Positions 1-5,781 are shown, counted from the first letter of the stretch. The stretch: 8,232 nucleotides of DNA from Deltaproteobacteria bacterium (GCA_021815525.1 JAKAGN010000104.1:1-8232), one strand, 5' to 3'. Notes: generated by a model from the letters alone, not told the origin. Translations and numbers: made by a program.

Positions 1-5
1 CGGGG

Positions 6-37
6 GTCCGGGGGCGGTTTGCGCCCCCGGGCCTTTT
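6..37 (+). terminator. Rho-independent terminator-like hairpin
   Basis: Seen: CCGGGGGCG at 8-16 pairs perfectly with CGCCCCCGG at 22-30 around a 5-nt loop, extendable by wobble and G-C pairs at the base, and is followed within a few bases by TTTT at 34-37. This is the usual form of an intrinsic terminator read on the + strand, so it probably ends a + strand gene lying left of the window and converging on the minus-strand gene that ends at 142. The T-run is short, so termination strength is uncertain. Confidence 0.6.
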
Positions 38-53
38 GGGAAAGGGAGGGGGG

Positions 54-104
54 GCGGGGGGAGGGGAAACCCTTTTCCGCGAAAAGGGTTTCCCCTCCCC
101 CCGC
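54..104. terminator. Perfect 24-bp stem hairpin, probable bidirectional terminator
   Basis: Seen: bases 54-77 are the exact reverse complement of 81-104, giving a 24-bp stem with a CGC loop (78-80). The arms are a G-rich purine block followed by AAACCCTTTTC. It lies 37 bp beyond the stop of the minus-strand glycosyltransferase gene, between that gene and a presumed converging + strand gene. On the + strand it is followed by a pyrimidine stretch ending in TTTT (to 120); on the minus strand by a C/T-rich stretch. Inferred role: transcription stop for both directions or an mRNA 3'-end stabiliser. Its core CCTTTTC-N3-GAAAAGG recurs in the hairpin after ssb at the right edge. Confidence 0.7.
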
Positions 105-141
105 GTCTGCTCTCTCTTTTAGCGCAAGCCGGTGTTGTGCA

Positions 142-1842
142 TCAGGGGCGGCTTGCGGCGAAGTAGCGGTCGGCCGAGGCATTGAGGAAGGCGCGGAAGG
201 CCGGTGAGGGCGTGACGCCGGATTGGCCGGGGCTGCCGAAGCGCCTGCGGGCCTCGTCCATCATTAAGCGGTAGTGGGCCGCCAGGCGCGAAAATTGGGG
301 GTCGGCGGCAAGCCTTGCGAGGAGCGGCTCGGCCCGGGCGAAATCGCCCCGGAAGATATGCAGGAGAACGAGGCTGTTGACGAGCTCGAGAGAGCCCGGC
401 TGCTCGCGGGCGAGATCGTTGAACACGGCCAGCGCCTCGTCGGTGCGTCCGGCCTCCGCGAGGGCCTTTCCCACGGATTCCCGGGCCGAGAAGGAGTGGG
501 AATCGCCGGAAAGCGCGGCCCAGGGGATCATGAGGAGCAAAGGAAGGGCCGCCAGGGCCAAGTCGCGGAAGCGCCGCGCCCGCGCCTTTTCGCTAAGGAG
601 CGCCGCACCGGCTCCGAAAAATGGCGCAAGCGCGGGGACTAGGAGCAGCCGGTAGCGGGAGTTTATGAAAAAAACCAGGAGGATGGCGATCTGGCATAGG
701 GCCGAGACTGTGAAGGGCATGGCCGCCCGCCGGGCTTCGGGGTCGCGGAGGAGGGCCGCGGCTCCCGTGAGGCTTAAGGGGAGAATCAGCCACCAGCCGC
801 CGAAAAGCAGGCGGAGGAGGGGCAGGAAGCGCCGTTCGAGGCCCATGTCGTAGAGGTCGTAGGTCTCGGCCGGGGTGAGCAGCAGGTAGAGCTTCTTGGC
901 CTCCAGGACGAGGAAGCGGCCGGGGTTCTCCAAGGCGAAGGAAAGCGCCCGCATACGGAAGAAGCTGTCGGCCTCGTATGGCCCCACCGGGCGGCCGAGC
1001 TGCCGGGAGGCCTCCGCCGCCATGTCGTCGAGGCGCTTTTCCATGCGGTCCTCGCTCCCCACCACCCGGGTGTAGGTGCCGAAGGCGCGGGGGTTGTTGC
1101 CCTCGTAGAGGGAGAGCCCGCCGTAGGGCGAGAAGGGGCTGAAGTGCCCGGCCCGCGAAAGCGAGTAGAGGCAGAAGGGAAGAAGCGCCAGGGCGAGCGA
1201 CGCAAGGGCCAGGAGGGAAACCCGGATGCGCCCGCGGGAGACCGGGAAGGCGGCGCGGAACGACAGCGTGAGGAGAGCCGCCGGCAGAAGCTGGGCGCGG
1301 CACAGCGCCATGACGCCCGACACCAGGCCCAGGACCACGGCGCGGCCCCCGGAATCGCCCAGGCTCACGAAAAGCCGCAGGTAGAGTGCGAAAAAAAAGA
1401 GACCCCAGGTGTCGGGCAGTATTTTCAAGGACTGGAAGGCGAAGGGGCCGTAGAAAAGGAGGAGGAGGGCCGACCAATCGGCCGCCGCCCGCCCGAGGAT
1501 ACGAAGAATCGTGCGGTGGAGCAAAAAAATCGTGGCCAGGGCGAGCCCGGTCTGGAGAAATGGCAGCCACGCCGGGTTCGGCCCGAACACCCACATGTAG
1601 GCGCACAGAAACAGGGGGTAGAAGGGGGCTCCGAAGAACACCGCGGGAAGCGGCCGCCCGGACATGGCGGTGTCGTAGGCCACCATCCAGTAATAGCGGG
1701 AGTCAACGAGCGGCGCGTAGGCGTAAGGCGAGCGAAGGACGTACTCGAGGGCCACGGCGAGCTGCAAGGCCGCGCCCAGGCCGGCCGCGATCCGAAAGGC
1801 CCGGCTGGCGCCGCCGGCCCCGGGATGGAAAAGCCGCGCCAT
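142..1842 (-). CDS. GT-C family membrane glycosyltransferase (PMT/ArnT-like) with TPR-like C-terminus
   Basis: This 566-residue polytopic membrane protein probably transfers a sugar from a lipid-linked donor on the periplasmic face. Seen: a first membrane segment near residues 15-36, then an acidic loop VDSRYYW (47-52) where GT39/PMT enzymes carry their catalytic Asp. The downstream GAPFYPLFL block (about 71-79), a LYGPF-like block and the EGNNPRAFGTYTRV segment are typical of bacterial PMT-like proteins. About ten hydrophobic segments follow. The last ~110 residues are soluble and helical, with a TPR-like unit (KALAEAGRTDEALAVFNDLAREQPGS). The start is an ATG 6 bp after the stop of the 298-residue gene upstream, with only a weak GGGG ribosome binding site, so translation is probably coupled. 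The acceptor is unknown. Family assignment is fairly secure, substrate is not. Confidence 0.8.
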   Translation of the reverse strand: MARLFHPGAGGASRAFRIAAGLGAALQLAVALEYVLRSPYAYAPLVDSRYYWMVAYDTAMSGRPLPAVFFGAPFYPLFLCAYMWVFGPNPAWLPFLQTGLALATIFLLHRTILRILGRAAADWSALLLLFYGPFAFQSLKILPDTWGLFFFALYLRLFVSLGDSGGRAVVLGLVSGVMALCRAQLLPAALLTLSFRAAFPVSRGRIRVSLLALASLALALLPFCLYSLSRAGHFSPFSPYGGLSLYEGNNPRAFGTYTRVVGSEDRMEKRLDDMAAEASRQLGRPVGPYEADSFFRMRALSFALENPGRFLVLEAKKLYLLLTPAETYDLYDMGLERRFLPLLRLLFGGWWLILPLSLTGAAALLRDPEARRAAMPFTVSALCQIAILLVFFINSRYRLLLVPALAPFFGAGAALLSEKARARRFRDLALAALPLLLMIPWAALSGDSHSFSARESVGKALAEAGRTDEALAVFNDLAREQPGSLELVNSLVLLHIFRGDFARAEPLLARLAADPQFSRLAAHYRLMMDEARRRFGSPGQSGVTPSPAFRAFLNASADRYFAASRP

Positions 1843-1848
1843 GCCCCG

Positions 1849-2745
1849 TCATTCGCCCGAGGCGGAGGCAAGGGCCTCCGAGCCCGAAAGGGTCCTCTCG
1901 CCGGCGTACTCGTCGAGCCACGGCAGCCCGGCCTTTTCGTACTCCCTGGCCGTGGGGGCCGCGCCGTGGGGCTCCTCCCCCGTGGCGGCCAGCCACTCGG
2001 AGGCCTTGGCCATGTGTATGAAGATGCGGCTGCGGCTTTCGGCGTCCCAGGCCTCCGGGCCGTGGGGGTCCCGGAATAGGTGCTGGCGCAGGGGGCTTCC
2101 CGGGCTCACCCCCATCTCGGTCACGTAGGAGGGGGCCGGTTCGCGCACGCGGCCTCCGCGCGCCGCGGGCGCGTCCCCGGGGAAGATGCGCTCGAAAACG
2201 GAGGCCTTCATGGGGTACACGGCTATCTGGACGCCCCCCACAAGGGAGCGGCCGGCCAGTCGCTCCTCCAGGGTTTCGCCCAGGCCCAGGGGGCTCGCCA
2301 CGAACTGGCGGATCTCGCCGCGGCTCGTGCAGTAGCCGTAGATGTCCACCTGGGGCGGCACCACCAGGTAGTCCTGGAGGCCCTCCCGCATGTTTTCGTC
2401 CCAGTCCCCGCCGGTCACGGCGTTCACCTTGCCGGTGGCCACCTTGACGGCGAAGGGATAGGGCGCGCCGCTCCCGTCCAGGGGCTGGGAGTAAAAGCGG
2501 AGGCACAGGGCCTCGGAGGGGCGCACGGGAAGCATCACGCCGCCGTGCTCGCGCCATGCGGGGGAGACGCTAGCGGCGTGGTCGTCCACGGGATGCAGGG
2601 AGAAGCGCCCCAGGCCCGGCGGGCGCGGGTGTTTCCGGCCGTCGCCGGGGACGCGCAGGGTGCGGGTGAAGTCCACCAGGAGCCTGGCCCCGGGATGCAG
2701 CTCCGGAAAGCGGAAAACGAGGACGTTTTCGAAAAGTTCCGTCAT
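1849..2745 (-). CDS. Conserved protein of unknown function (FTRTLR / PPGLGRF / VNAVTGG family)
   Basis: This is a 298-residue soluble protein with no signal peptide or membrane segment. Recognisable conserved blocks, in order, are DFTRTLRVPGDG (25-36), PPGLGRFSLHPVDD (42-55), GGVMLPVRPSEAL (68-80), YPFAVKVATGKVNAVTGG (96-113), LQDYLVVPPQ (123-132), IRQFVASPLGLGETLEERL (145-163) and GGVQIAVYPMK (170-180). I recall this pattern from uncharacterised proteins in diverse bacteria, including actinomycetes, but know of no established activity. The C-terminal third (190-298) is less conserved and ends in a loosely ordered tail. The gene is first in an operon with the GT-C glycosyltransferase, with a 6-bp gap and a promoter at 2867-2895. 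Its ribosome binding site is weak (AAGAG close to the ATG). A function tied to the membrane enzyme is guesswork. Confidence 0.75.
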   Translation of the reverse strand: MTELFENVLVFRFPELHPGARLLVDFTRTLRVPGDGRKHPRPPGLGRFSLHPVDDHAASVSPAWREHGGVMLPVRPSEALCLRFYSQPLDGSGAPYPFAVKVATGKVNAVTGGDWDENMREGLQDYLVVPPQVDIYGYCTSRGEIRQFVASPLGLGETLEERLAGRSLVGGVQIAVYPMKASVFERIFPGDAPAARGGRVREPAPSYVTEMGVSPGSPLRQHLFRDPHGPEAWDAESRSRIFIHMAKASEWLAATGEEPHGAAPTAREYEKAGLPWLDEYAGERTLSGSEALASASGE

Positions 2746-2822
2746 GGCTCTTGAAGGGGGCGTGAGACCAACACGGGCCGCTTACGGGCAAACCCGCCGC
2801 CGGAAATGTAAGCCGGGCTTCG

Positions 2823-2852
2823 GGCGGGACAGGGGCGCAATGCCCGTCCGCC
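2823..2852 (-). other. Stem-loop at the predicted mRNA 5' end
   Basis: Seen: an 11-bp imperfect hairpin formed by GGC/GCC, GGAC/GTCC and GGGC/GCCC blocks with small bulges and a 5-nt loop. On the minus strand it begins about 8 nt after the predicted start of transcription near 2860, so it could protect the transcript 5' end or shape the leader. On the + strand it is followed 8 nt later by T6 (2861-2866), so a weak + strand terminator is the alternative. No known riboswitch pattern was recognised. Confidence 0.35.
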
Positions 2853-2866
2853 GATCCCGATTTTTT

Positions 2867-2895
2867 ATTCTATCAGGCGCAAAGGAGGCTGGCAA
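2867..2895 (-). promoter_or_regulatory. Sigma-70 type promoter for the 298-aa/glycosyltransferase operon
   Basis: Seen on the minus strand: -35 TTGCCA (2895-2890), a 17-nt spacer and -10 TAGAAT (2872-2867). Each box matches 5 of 6 consensus bases with optimal spacing, unusual by chance in such GC-rich sequence. Transcription would begin near 2860, giving a leader of about 115 nt before the ATG at 2745. It is the only good promoter match I found upstream of this operon. Confidence 0.6.
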
Positions 2896-3106
2896 GAAGC
2901 AATCGAGACGGCGCGGCGCATCAGGCCGGCGATGGGAAAACAGGGGAAGACACGAAAAGAAAGGTGAGAACAGGGCCGCAGCGGGCTGACCAACGGTTCC
3001 GGCCCCCGCCCCCGGAATGGTGGATGCCGCGGGCGGCTTGGGCGAAAAATCGGTTCCACCTCCCGGAGGTGGATAGTGGCCCGGGAGGATGAGCACGCCA
3101 AGGGCT

Positions 3107-3140
3107 CATTTTTCCGGCCGCGCGTGTGCCCGGAAAAATG
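3107..3140. repeat. 11-bp inverted repeat with 12-nt spacer
   Basis: Seen: CATTTTTCCGG (3107-3117) and its exact reverse complement CCGGAAAAATG (3130-3140). The T-run is on the outer 5' side and the A-run on the outer 3' side, the wrong arrangement for an intrinsic terminator on either strand. It lies between the end of the XRE gene and the promoter of the 298-aa gene. It could be a protein-binding dyad or an RNA hairpin; the sequence does not decide which. Confidence 0.4.
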
Positions 3141-3272
3141 GAACTGACAAGCTGCCGGCCAAGACCTTGCGAAAGCGGCCGCCCGATGCAATGGGGGATG
3201 GAAAGGCGCGTCCCGCCATTCCGGCTCTTGGGCTTTCCGCCTTCGGTCTTCACGCGGCCATTGGGGTTTTCG

Positions 3273-3629
3273 TCACCATTTCCCGTCGCGGACTTCCCGG
3301 ATGATGCTCACCACCGCGTGGTCGGGGGCGTCCTTCAGCTCCCGCAGAAGCTGCGAGAAAAGGCGGGGCCGCTTCCTGATCACATCCTGGATGTCGCTTC
3401 CCACCTTGTTGGACATGGCGAGCAGCACATCCTTGTCTTCGCCCAGCTCGTCGGCCAGGGCCACGATCTTTTCCTCGGAAAGCGGCGCCCGCTCCCCCCT
3501 CTCCACCTTGGAGAGATAGGAAGGCTCGATTCCGATCCTCATGGCCACCTGCCGGAGGGAGAAGGCCCGATCCTTGGCATAAAGCGCCATCCTCTTGTCA
3601 CGCACGTATTTCCCGATCGTAAGTTCCAT
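3273..3629 (-). CDS. XRE-family helix-turn-helix transcriptional regulator
   Basis: This 118-residue DNA-binding protein probably acts as a dimeric repressor or regulator of nearby genes. Seen: an XRE/Cro-C1 helix-turn-helix at about residues 5-70, with FSLRQVAMRIGIEPSYLSKVERGERAPLSEEKIVALADELG containing the recognition segment PSYLSKVERG. The C-terminal ~45 residues (SDIQDVIRKRPRLFSQLLRELKDAPDHAVVSIIREVRDGKW) are helical and may mediate dimerisation; no metabolite-binding or toxin domain is present. The ATG is preceded by a good ribosome binding site (AAAGGA, with a second GGAGG further upstream). The gene appears monocistronic. An AT-rich dyad about 170-190 bp upstream is a possible self-regulation site. 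No toxin partner is adjacent, so a toxin-antitoxin role is unsupported. Confidence 0.85.
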   Translation of the reverse strand: MELTIGKYVRDKRMALYAKDRAFSLRQVAMRIGIEPSYLSKVERGERAPLSEEKIVALADELGEDKDVLLAMSNKVGSDIQDVIRKRPRLFSQLLRELKDAPDHAVVSIIREVRDGKW

Positions 3630-3669
3630 ATTGTCCTTTCGATTCCTCCGTTTGCGTCAGTGAAACTTT

Positions 3670-3683
3670 AGCGGCGCGCCGCT
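3670..3683. repeat. 14-bp perfect GC palindrome in the XRE gene leader
   Basis: AGCGGCGCGCCGCT is a perfect 14-bp palindrome 40 bp upstream of the XRE start codon. It may be a regulator binding site or simply a chance palindrome in GC-rich DNA. Confidence 0.3.
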
Positions 3684-3795
3684 GCGAAAAAGCCCGGCCA
3701 GCCGCGCCACACCCGCTTCCATTCGCCGATCCGCGCCCTCCGCCCCATGAAGCACGCGTATCGGTTCAACCCCGCCTTTCGGCGGCTTATGTTCA

Positions 3796-3817
3796 AAGTA
3801 ATCATTACTTATTACTT
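3796..3817. promoter_or_regulatory. AT-rich dyad plus direct repeat, candidate operator
   Basis: Seen: AAGTAAT-C-ATTACTT (3796-3810) is a perfect 7+1+7 dyad, and ATTACTT repeats immediately at 3811-3817. It sits in the AT-rich patch upstream of the XRE gene, with a short GC hairpin (CCGCC-TTTC-GGCGG) next to it at about 3773-3786. Dyads of this size with a tandem half-site are typical of XRE-family operators, so self-regulation is plausible. No strong -35/-10 pair could be assigned here on the minus strand. Confidence 0.4.
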
Positions 3818-4301
3818 AATCAATGCAAAAGAATCCGCCCATTGGTAATTTTAATCACACGCAACACATGAATCCCCGGGAAACAGCGCGGCATCCGGGC
3901 ACGGCCCGCGCCTTTCCCCTATACCTTCCCCACAGCGGTCGACACCGGCGAGACGATGAAAAGGAAGCTTCATGAATCAAATTCGAGGGCCTTCATCCCC
4001 AAATATGAGCGGCGACGGGTTCGTCTTGCGCTTCCGAGAGCGCGGCAGGAGAGAACGGAGGATATTCCGGCACAAGACGGGAGTCCCTCTGCTTGGGAAT
4101 CCTGTCGTGTCTTACAATCCAATTTTTTAGATGTCCATAGTTTTTTTTTATAATGCCCCGATTCCCTCCATATTCCACCGATATTATCATCTTCGTCGGC
4201 AAGGGAGTCCCAAGAACTTACATATTTTATCACATTTTTAAGGGATTATATGCAAGCGTTTATCGTCAAGACAGCGCTTCCATTTCAAGGCGCCGGGCCG
4301 C

Positions 4302-5132
4302 TCAGACGGACTGGCGGTTCCGCCCCCCGCAGCGCAAGGGCCCGCCGAAAAAAGCCAGGCGCCACCGCTTTTCAAACTCGCGGGCCTCATCGTAACGGAT
4401 GAACATCCGCTCGCGCGCCCGGAACTCGGGTGTATGAACCGAACGCCTTGCCCCGTTCGCCTTGGGCGGATAAAGCGCATGAAGAACTTCATGATAAACG
4501 ACGTATTCCGTGAAATATGCAGGAAAATCCGGTGAATCCAGCAGGGGATGAATCCGGATGAGCTTGCGCCCGGCGCAGTAGCTTCCGAAACGGATCGAGC
4601 GCCGCCCGGCGGAGCCCCCGCGGCTGGGGGACTCCCCGTTGCCGGGCGCGGCCGACCATGATATGGCGAGCCCCGGGACCGCAAGCCCGTGGTCGGAAAG
4701 CACCTTCTTAAGGACCAGGGCGAGATCCCGGAAGCGGCCCCGGGTGCGGGGGGCGCTCGCAGGCCGCGGCTTGCGCGGCGGGTCCGAGAGGGCCTCGAAA
4801 AGCCCGCTCCGGCTTTCGGCGAACGCGGCCAGCTGCGCCTTGGACGATGCATCGGGCCGCCGGAGGAAGCGGACCAGGGCCCCGAAGGTTTCGGCGTCCG
4901 CGGCCCGGAAGGCGTGCTGGAGCCGCACCGTGAGGGAGCCGTCCCGCTGCCTGGCCACCGACACGAGCTGCCTGCGGTTTGCCGTGAAAAAAACCCGGAC
5001 GCTCACCGGAAGCGCCGCCGCGAGCATGTCCCGGAAGGCCGCCTCGCAGGCAAGCTCCCCGGCGCGCGGCGCGGTCTTAAGGGCCTGAGGGCCGGGGGAG
5101 CCTTCCGTTTTCCCGCCCGCGTCCTTTTTCAC
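4302..5132 (-). CDS. SprT-like zinc metallopeptidase domain protein
   Basis: This 276-residue protein is probably a cytoplasmic zinc-dependent protease or related zincin. Seen: the zinc-binding signature YHEVLH (HExxH at 214-218) inside YFTEYVVYHEVLHALYPP, followed by VHTPEFRARERMF, where H233 is a likely third zinc ligand. Just before it comes the conserved SIRFGSYCAGRKLIRIHPLLD block (179-199) seen in bacterial SprT-like/M48-like proteins. The N-terminal ~130 residues have no recognised domain and include a basic, proline-rich linker (118-133). The chosen start is a GTG overlapping the selenoprotein stop by 4 bp (GTGA), which favours translational coupling; a GGAAG element lies upstream. 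It is last in the 2TM-selenoprotein-SprT operon. The zincin assignment is solid; the substrate is unknown. Confidence 0.8.
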   Translation of the reverse strand: MKKDAGGKTEGSPGPQALKTAPRAGELACEAAFRDMLAAALPVSVRVFFTANRRQLVSVARQRDGSLTVRLQHAFRAADAETFGALVRFLRRPDASSKAQLAAFAESRSGLFEALSDPPRKPRPASAPRTRGRFRDLALVLKKVLSDHGLAVPGLAISWSAAPGNGESPSRGGSAGRRSIRFGSYCAGRKLIRIHPLLDSPDFPAYFTEYVVYHEVLHALYPPKANGARRSVHTPEFRARERMFIRYDEAREFEKRWRLAFFGGPLRCGGRNRQSV

Positions 5133-5380
5133 TGGCCGCTTCCGGCGCGCTCCCGGAAAAGAAGCGCCGCGATCATGTCCTCCACCTCGCCCGGGTCCGG
5201 AAAGCGCCCGGCCTCACGCTTTGAGAAAAGCGGCCGCCCGTCGGCCGAGACCGAAAGCTCGCCCGAAGAGCCCGGGCCGCATTCGGCCTCCAGGCCAAAC
5301 CTCTCCGTTATGCTCTGCGCAAGGGCGACCGCCCTTTGCCGGAAGCCTCATCGATCGCAGTACAGTATGCTGACCTTCAC
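5129..5380 (-). CDS. SelW/Rdx-like selenoprotein, UGA codon 11 read as selenocysteine
   Basis: This 83-residue protein is a thioredoxin-fold redox protein of the Rdx (SelW/SelT/SelH) family. Seen on the minus strand: GTG start at 5380, MKVSILYC then Asp-Arg and an in-frame TGA at 5350-5348. Read as Sec (U), this forms C8-D-R-U11, the family's CxxU motif in its usual place after the first beta strand. The frame continues with GFRQRAVALAQSITERFGLE (helix), a GSSGELSVSADGRPLFSKR strand pair and AGRFPDPGEVEDMIAALL, which matches the family's C-terminal pattern. It stops at TGA 5131-5129. A strong ribosome binding site (GGGGAGGGG) precedes the start. Both ends overlap neighbours by 4 bp (GTGA). 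The UGA is followed at the right distance by a SECIS hairpin. Family members with CxxC exist; here Sec replaces the second Cys. A disrupted gene is the alternative but fits the overlaps and hairpin poorly. Confidence 0.85.
5319..5339 (-). promoter_or_regulatory. Bacterial SECIS element
   Basis: Seen in the mRNA sense: GCAA, a bulged A, GGGC, loop GGUC, then GCCC UUGC. Counting the U of UGA as 1, the loop occupies 21-24 and the bulge is at 16. In E. coli fdhF the SelB-binding hairpin has a GGUC loop at 22-25 and a bulged U at 17, four base pairs below the loop. The architecture here is the same, shifted by one nucleotide, except that the bulged base is A. Role: binds SelB with Sec-tRNA so that UGA 5350-5348 is decoded as selenocysteine. 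Confidence 0.75.
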
Positions 5381-5634
5381 TCCCCTCCCCCTTCCGCCGC
5401 CCCGCCCTTACCGAACCAGGCGCGCGCGGCGTGGATAACGAGGACCAGGCCCCAGGCGCCCAGGGGCTTGTAGAACCAGACGGATTCCGGCGAGGCGGAA
5501 AGATCCGTGGCCGCCAGGAAAAGCCCGGAAGCCGCGAAAAAGGCCGCGTGCCGCAGAACCCCGGCCTTGGCCCGGGCCCGCGCCTGCGCCAGCCGCAGGG
5601 CCGGATCGAGGTCCGTCTCCTCGCCTTCGCCCAT
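5377..5634 (-). CDS. 2TM domain membrane protein
   Basis: This 85-residue protein has two transmembrane helices (about residues 26-43 and 55-70), with the pattern of the bacterial 2TM domain: a charged amphipathic N-terminal segment (DPALRLAQARARAKAGVLRHAAFF), a short hydrophilic loop SPESVWFYKPLGAWG, and a second helix ending in VIHAARAW. Such domains often anchor or scaffold small membrane systems; no enzymatic activity is known to me. The ATG at 5634 was chosen because GGGGAGGAAGGC places GGAGG at ideal distance; the in-frame TTG 7 codons upstream has no such site. The stop overlaps the selenoprotein GTG start (GTGA), so it is the first gene of the operon. The Gly/Glu-rich C-terminus is encoded by the next gene's ribosome binding site. 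Confidence 0.75.
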   Translation of the reverse strand: MGEGEETDLDPALRLAQARARAKAGVLRHAAFFAASGLFLAATDLSASPESVWFYKPLGAWGLVLVIHAARAWFGKGGAAEGGGE

Positions 5635-5639
5635 GCCTT

Positions 5640-5644
5640 CCTCC
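5640..5644 (-). promoter_or_regulatory. Ribosome binding site of the 2TM gene
   Basis: GGAGG on the minus strand lies 5 nt before the ATG at 5634-5632. It decides the start in favour of this ATG over the longer TTG-initiated frame beginning at 5655. Confidence 0.7.
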
Positions 5645-5699
5645 CCGAAAAACAAAAGCGGCCCGCCGCCGCGAGACTCTCACTTATCGACCTTTCACA

Positions 5700-5716
5700 G
5701 GTATGCGCTCCATACC
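5700..5716. promoter_or_regulatory. 6+5+6 inverted repeat in the divergent promoter region
   Basis: Seen: GGTATG-CGCTC-CATACC, a perfect 17-bp dyad 66 bp upstream of the 2TM gene start and upstream of the + strand glycosyltransferase promoter. The position suits an operator controlling the 2TM-selenoprotein-SprT operon. A weak minus-strand promoter (TTGGAT-N17-TATGGA, TATGGA overlapping the dyad) may be its target. The regulator is unknown. Confidence 0.4.
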
Positions 5717-5751
5717 ACGAACGGGGGAAAAATCCAAGGCCCGCGGGGCAC

Positions 5752-5781
5752 TTGAAAGCGGCGGCGCTAATGGCGTATGAT
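5752..5781 (+). promoter_or_regulatory. Sigma-70 type promoter of the TMTC-like gene
   Basis: Seen: -35 TTGAAA (5752-5757), 18-nt spacer, -10 TATGAT (5776-5781); each box matches 5 of 6 consensus bases. Transcription would start near 5788, leaving a leader of about 84 nt before the ATG at 5872. Confidence 0.55.

Larger units (their letters stand above)
2746..3272. other. Non-coding interval between the two minus-strand units
   Basis: About 525 bp without a convincing gene. Open frames exist on the minus strand (for example 2782-3096, 2865-3191, 2921-3253) but overlap one another in different frames, lack ribosome binding sites and encode Pro/Arg/Gly-rich low-information products typical of GC-rich non-coding DNA. 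It holds the operon promoter, the leader hairpin, an 8-bp inverted repeat with a 14-nt loop (3059-3088) and the longer inverted repeat at 3107-3140. No clear terminator for the XRE gene ending at 3273 was found. Confidence 0.6.
3630..4301. other. Gene-poor, locally AT-rich intergenic region
   Basis: About 670 bp without a supported gene, between the XRE gene and the SprT-like gene, both on the minus strand. Composition changes sharply: 3790-3865 and 4110-4260 are AT-rich against a GC-rich background, including T6 at 4123-4128 and T9 at 4141-4149. GGGAGTCCC occurs twice as a direct repeat (4079-4087, 4203-4211). A consensus TATAAT lies on the minus strand at 4250-4245, but the nearest -35-like TTGACG is only 13 nt away. 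Small open frames (3956-4153 +, 3970-4233 -, 3993-4202 -) lack ribosome binding sites and recognisable homology. It may hold promoters, a small RNA or the remnant of a lost element. Confidence 0.5.

Noticed and set aside
593..1606. Long overlapping open frames inside the glycosyltransferase genes on both strands
   Set aside because: They are Pro/Arg/Gly-rich shadow frames of GC-rich coding sequence without family motifs or ribosome binding sites.
4009..4055. Two adjacent small hairpins (GACG-GGTT-CGTC, GCGCT-TCCGAG-AGCGC) considered as a tRNA or structured RNA
   Set aside because: Stems are only 4-5 bp and no cloverleaf, T-loop consensus or known RNA pattern could be assembled.
3970..4233. 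87-aa minus-strand open frame (GTG start) and the overlapping 3993-4202 frame containing KKNYGHLKNW, slightly reminiscent of transposase C-termini
   Set aside because: No ribosome binding site, competing frames over the same bases, no catalytic motif, and the resemblance is too short to support a transposase remnant.
4245..4269. TTGACG and TATAAT on the minus strand as a promoter
   Set aside because: The spacer is only 13 nt, too short for sigma-70, and no supported gene follows.
5348..5350. TGA as a genuine stop, making the region a pseudogene or a 10-codon peptide
   Set aside because: The reading frame after it stays family-like for 72 codons, ends in an exact GTGA overlap with the next gene, and a SECIS hairpin follows the TGA at the expected distance.
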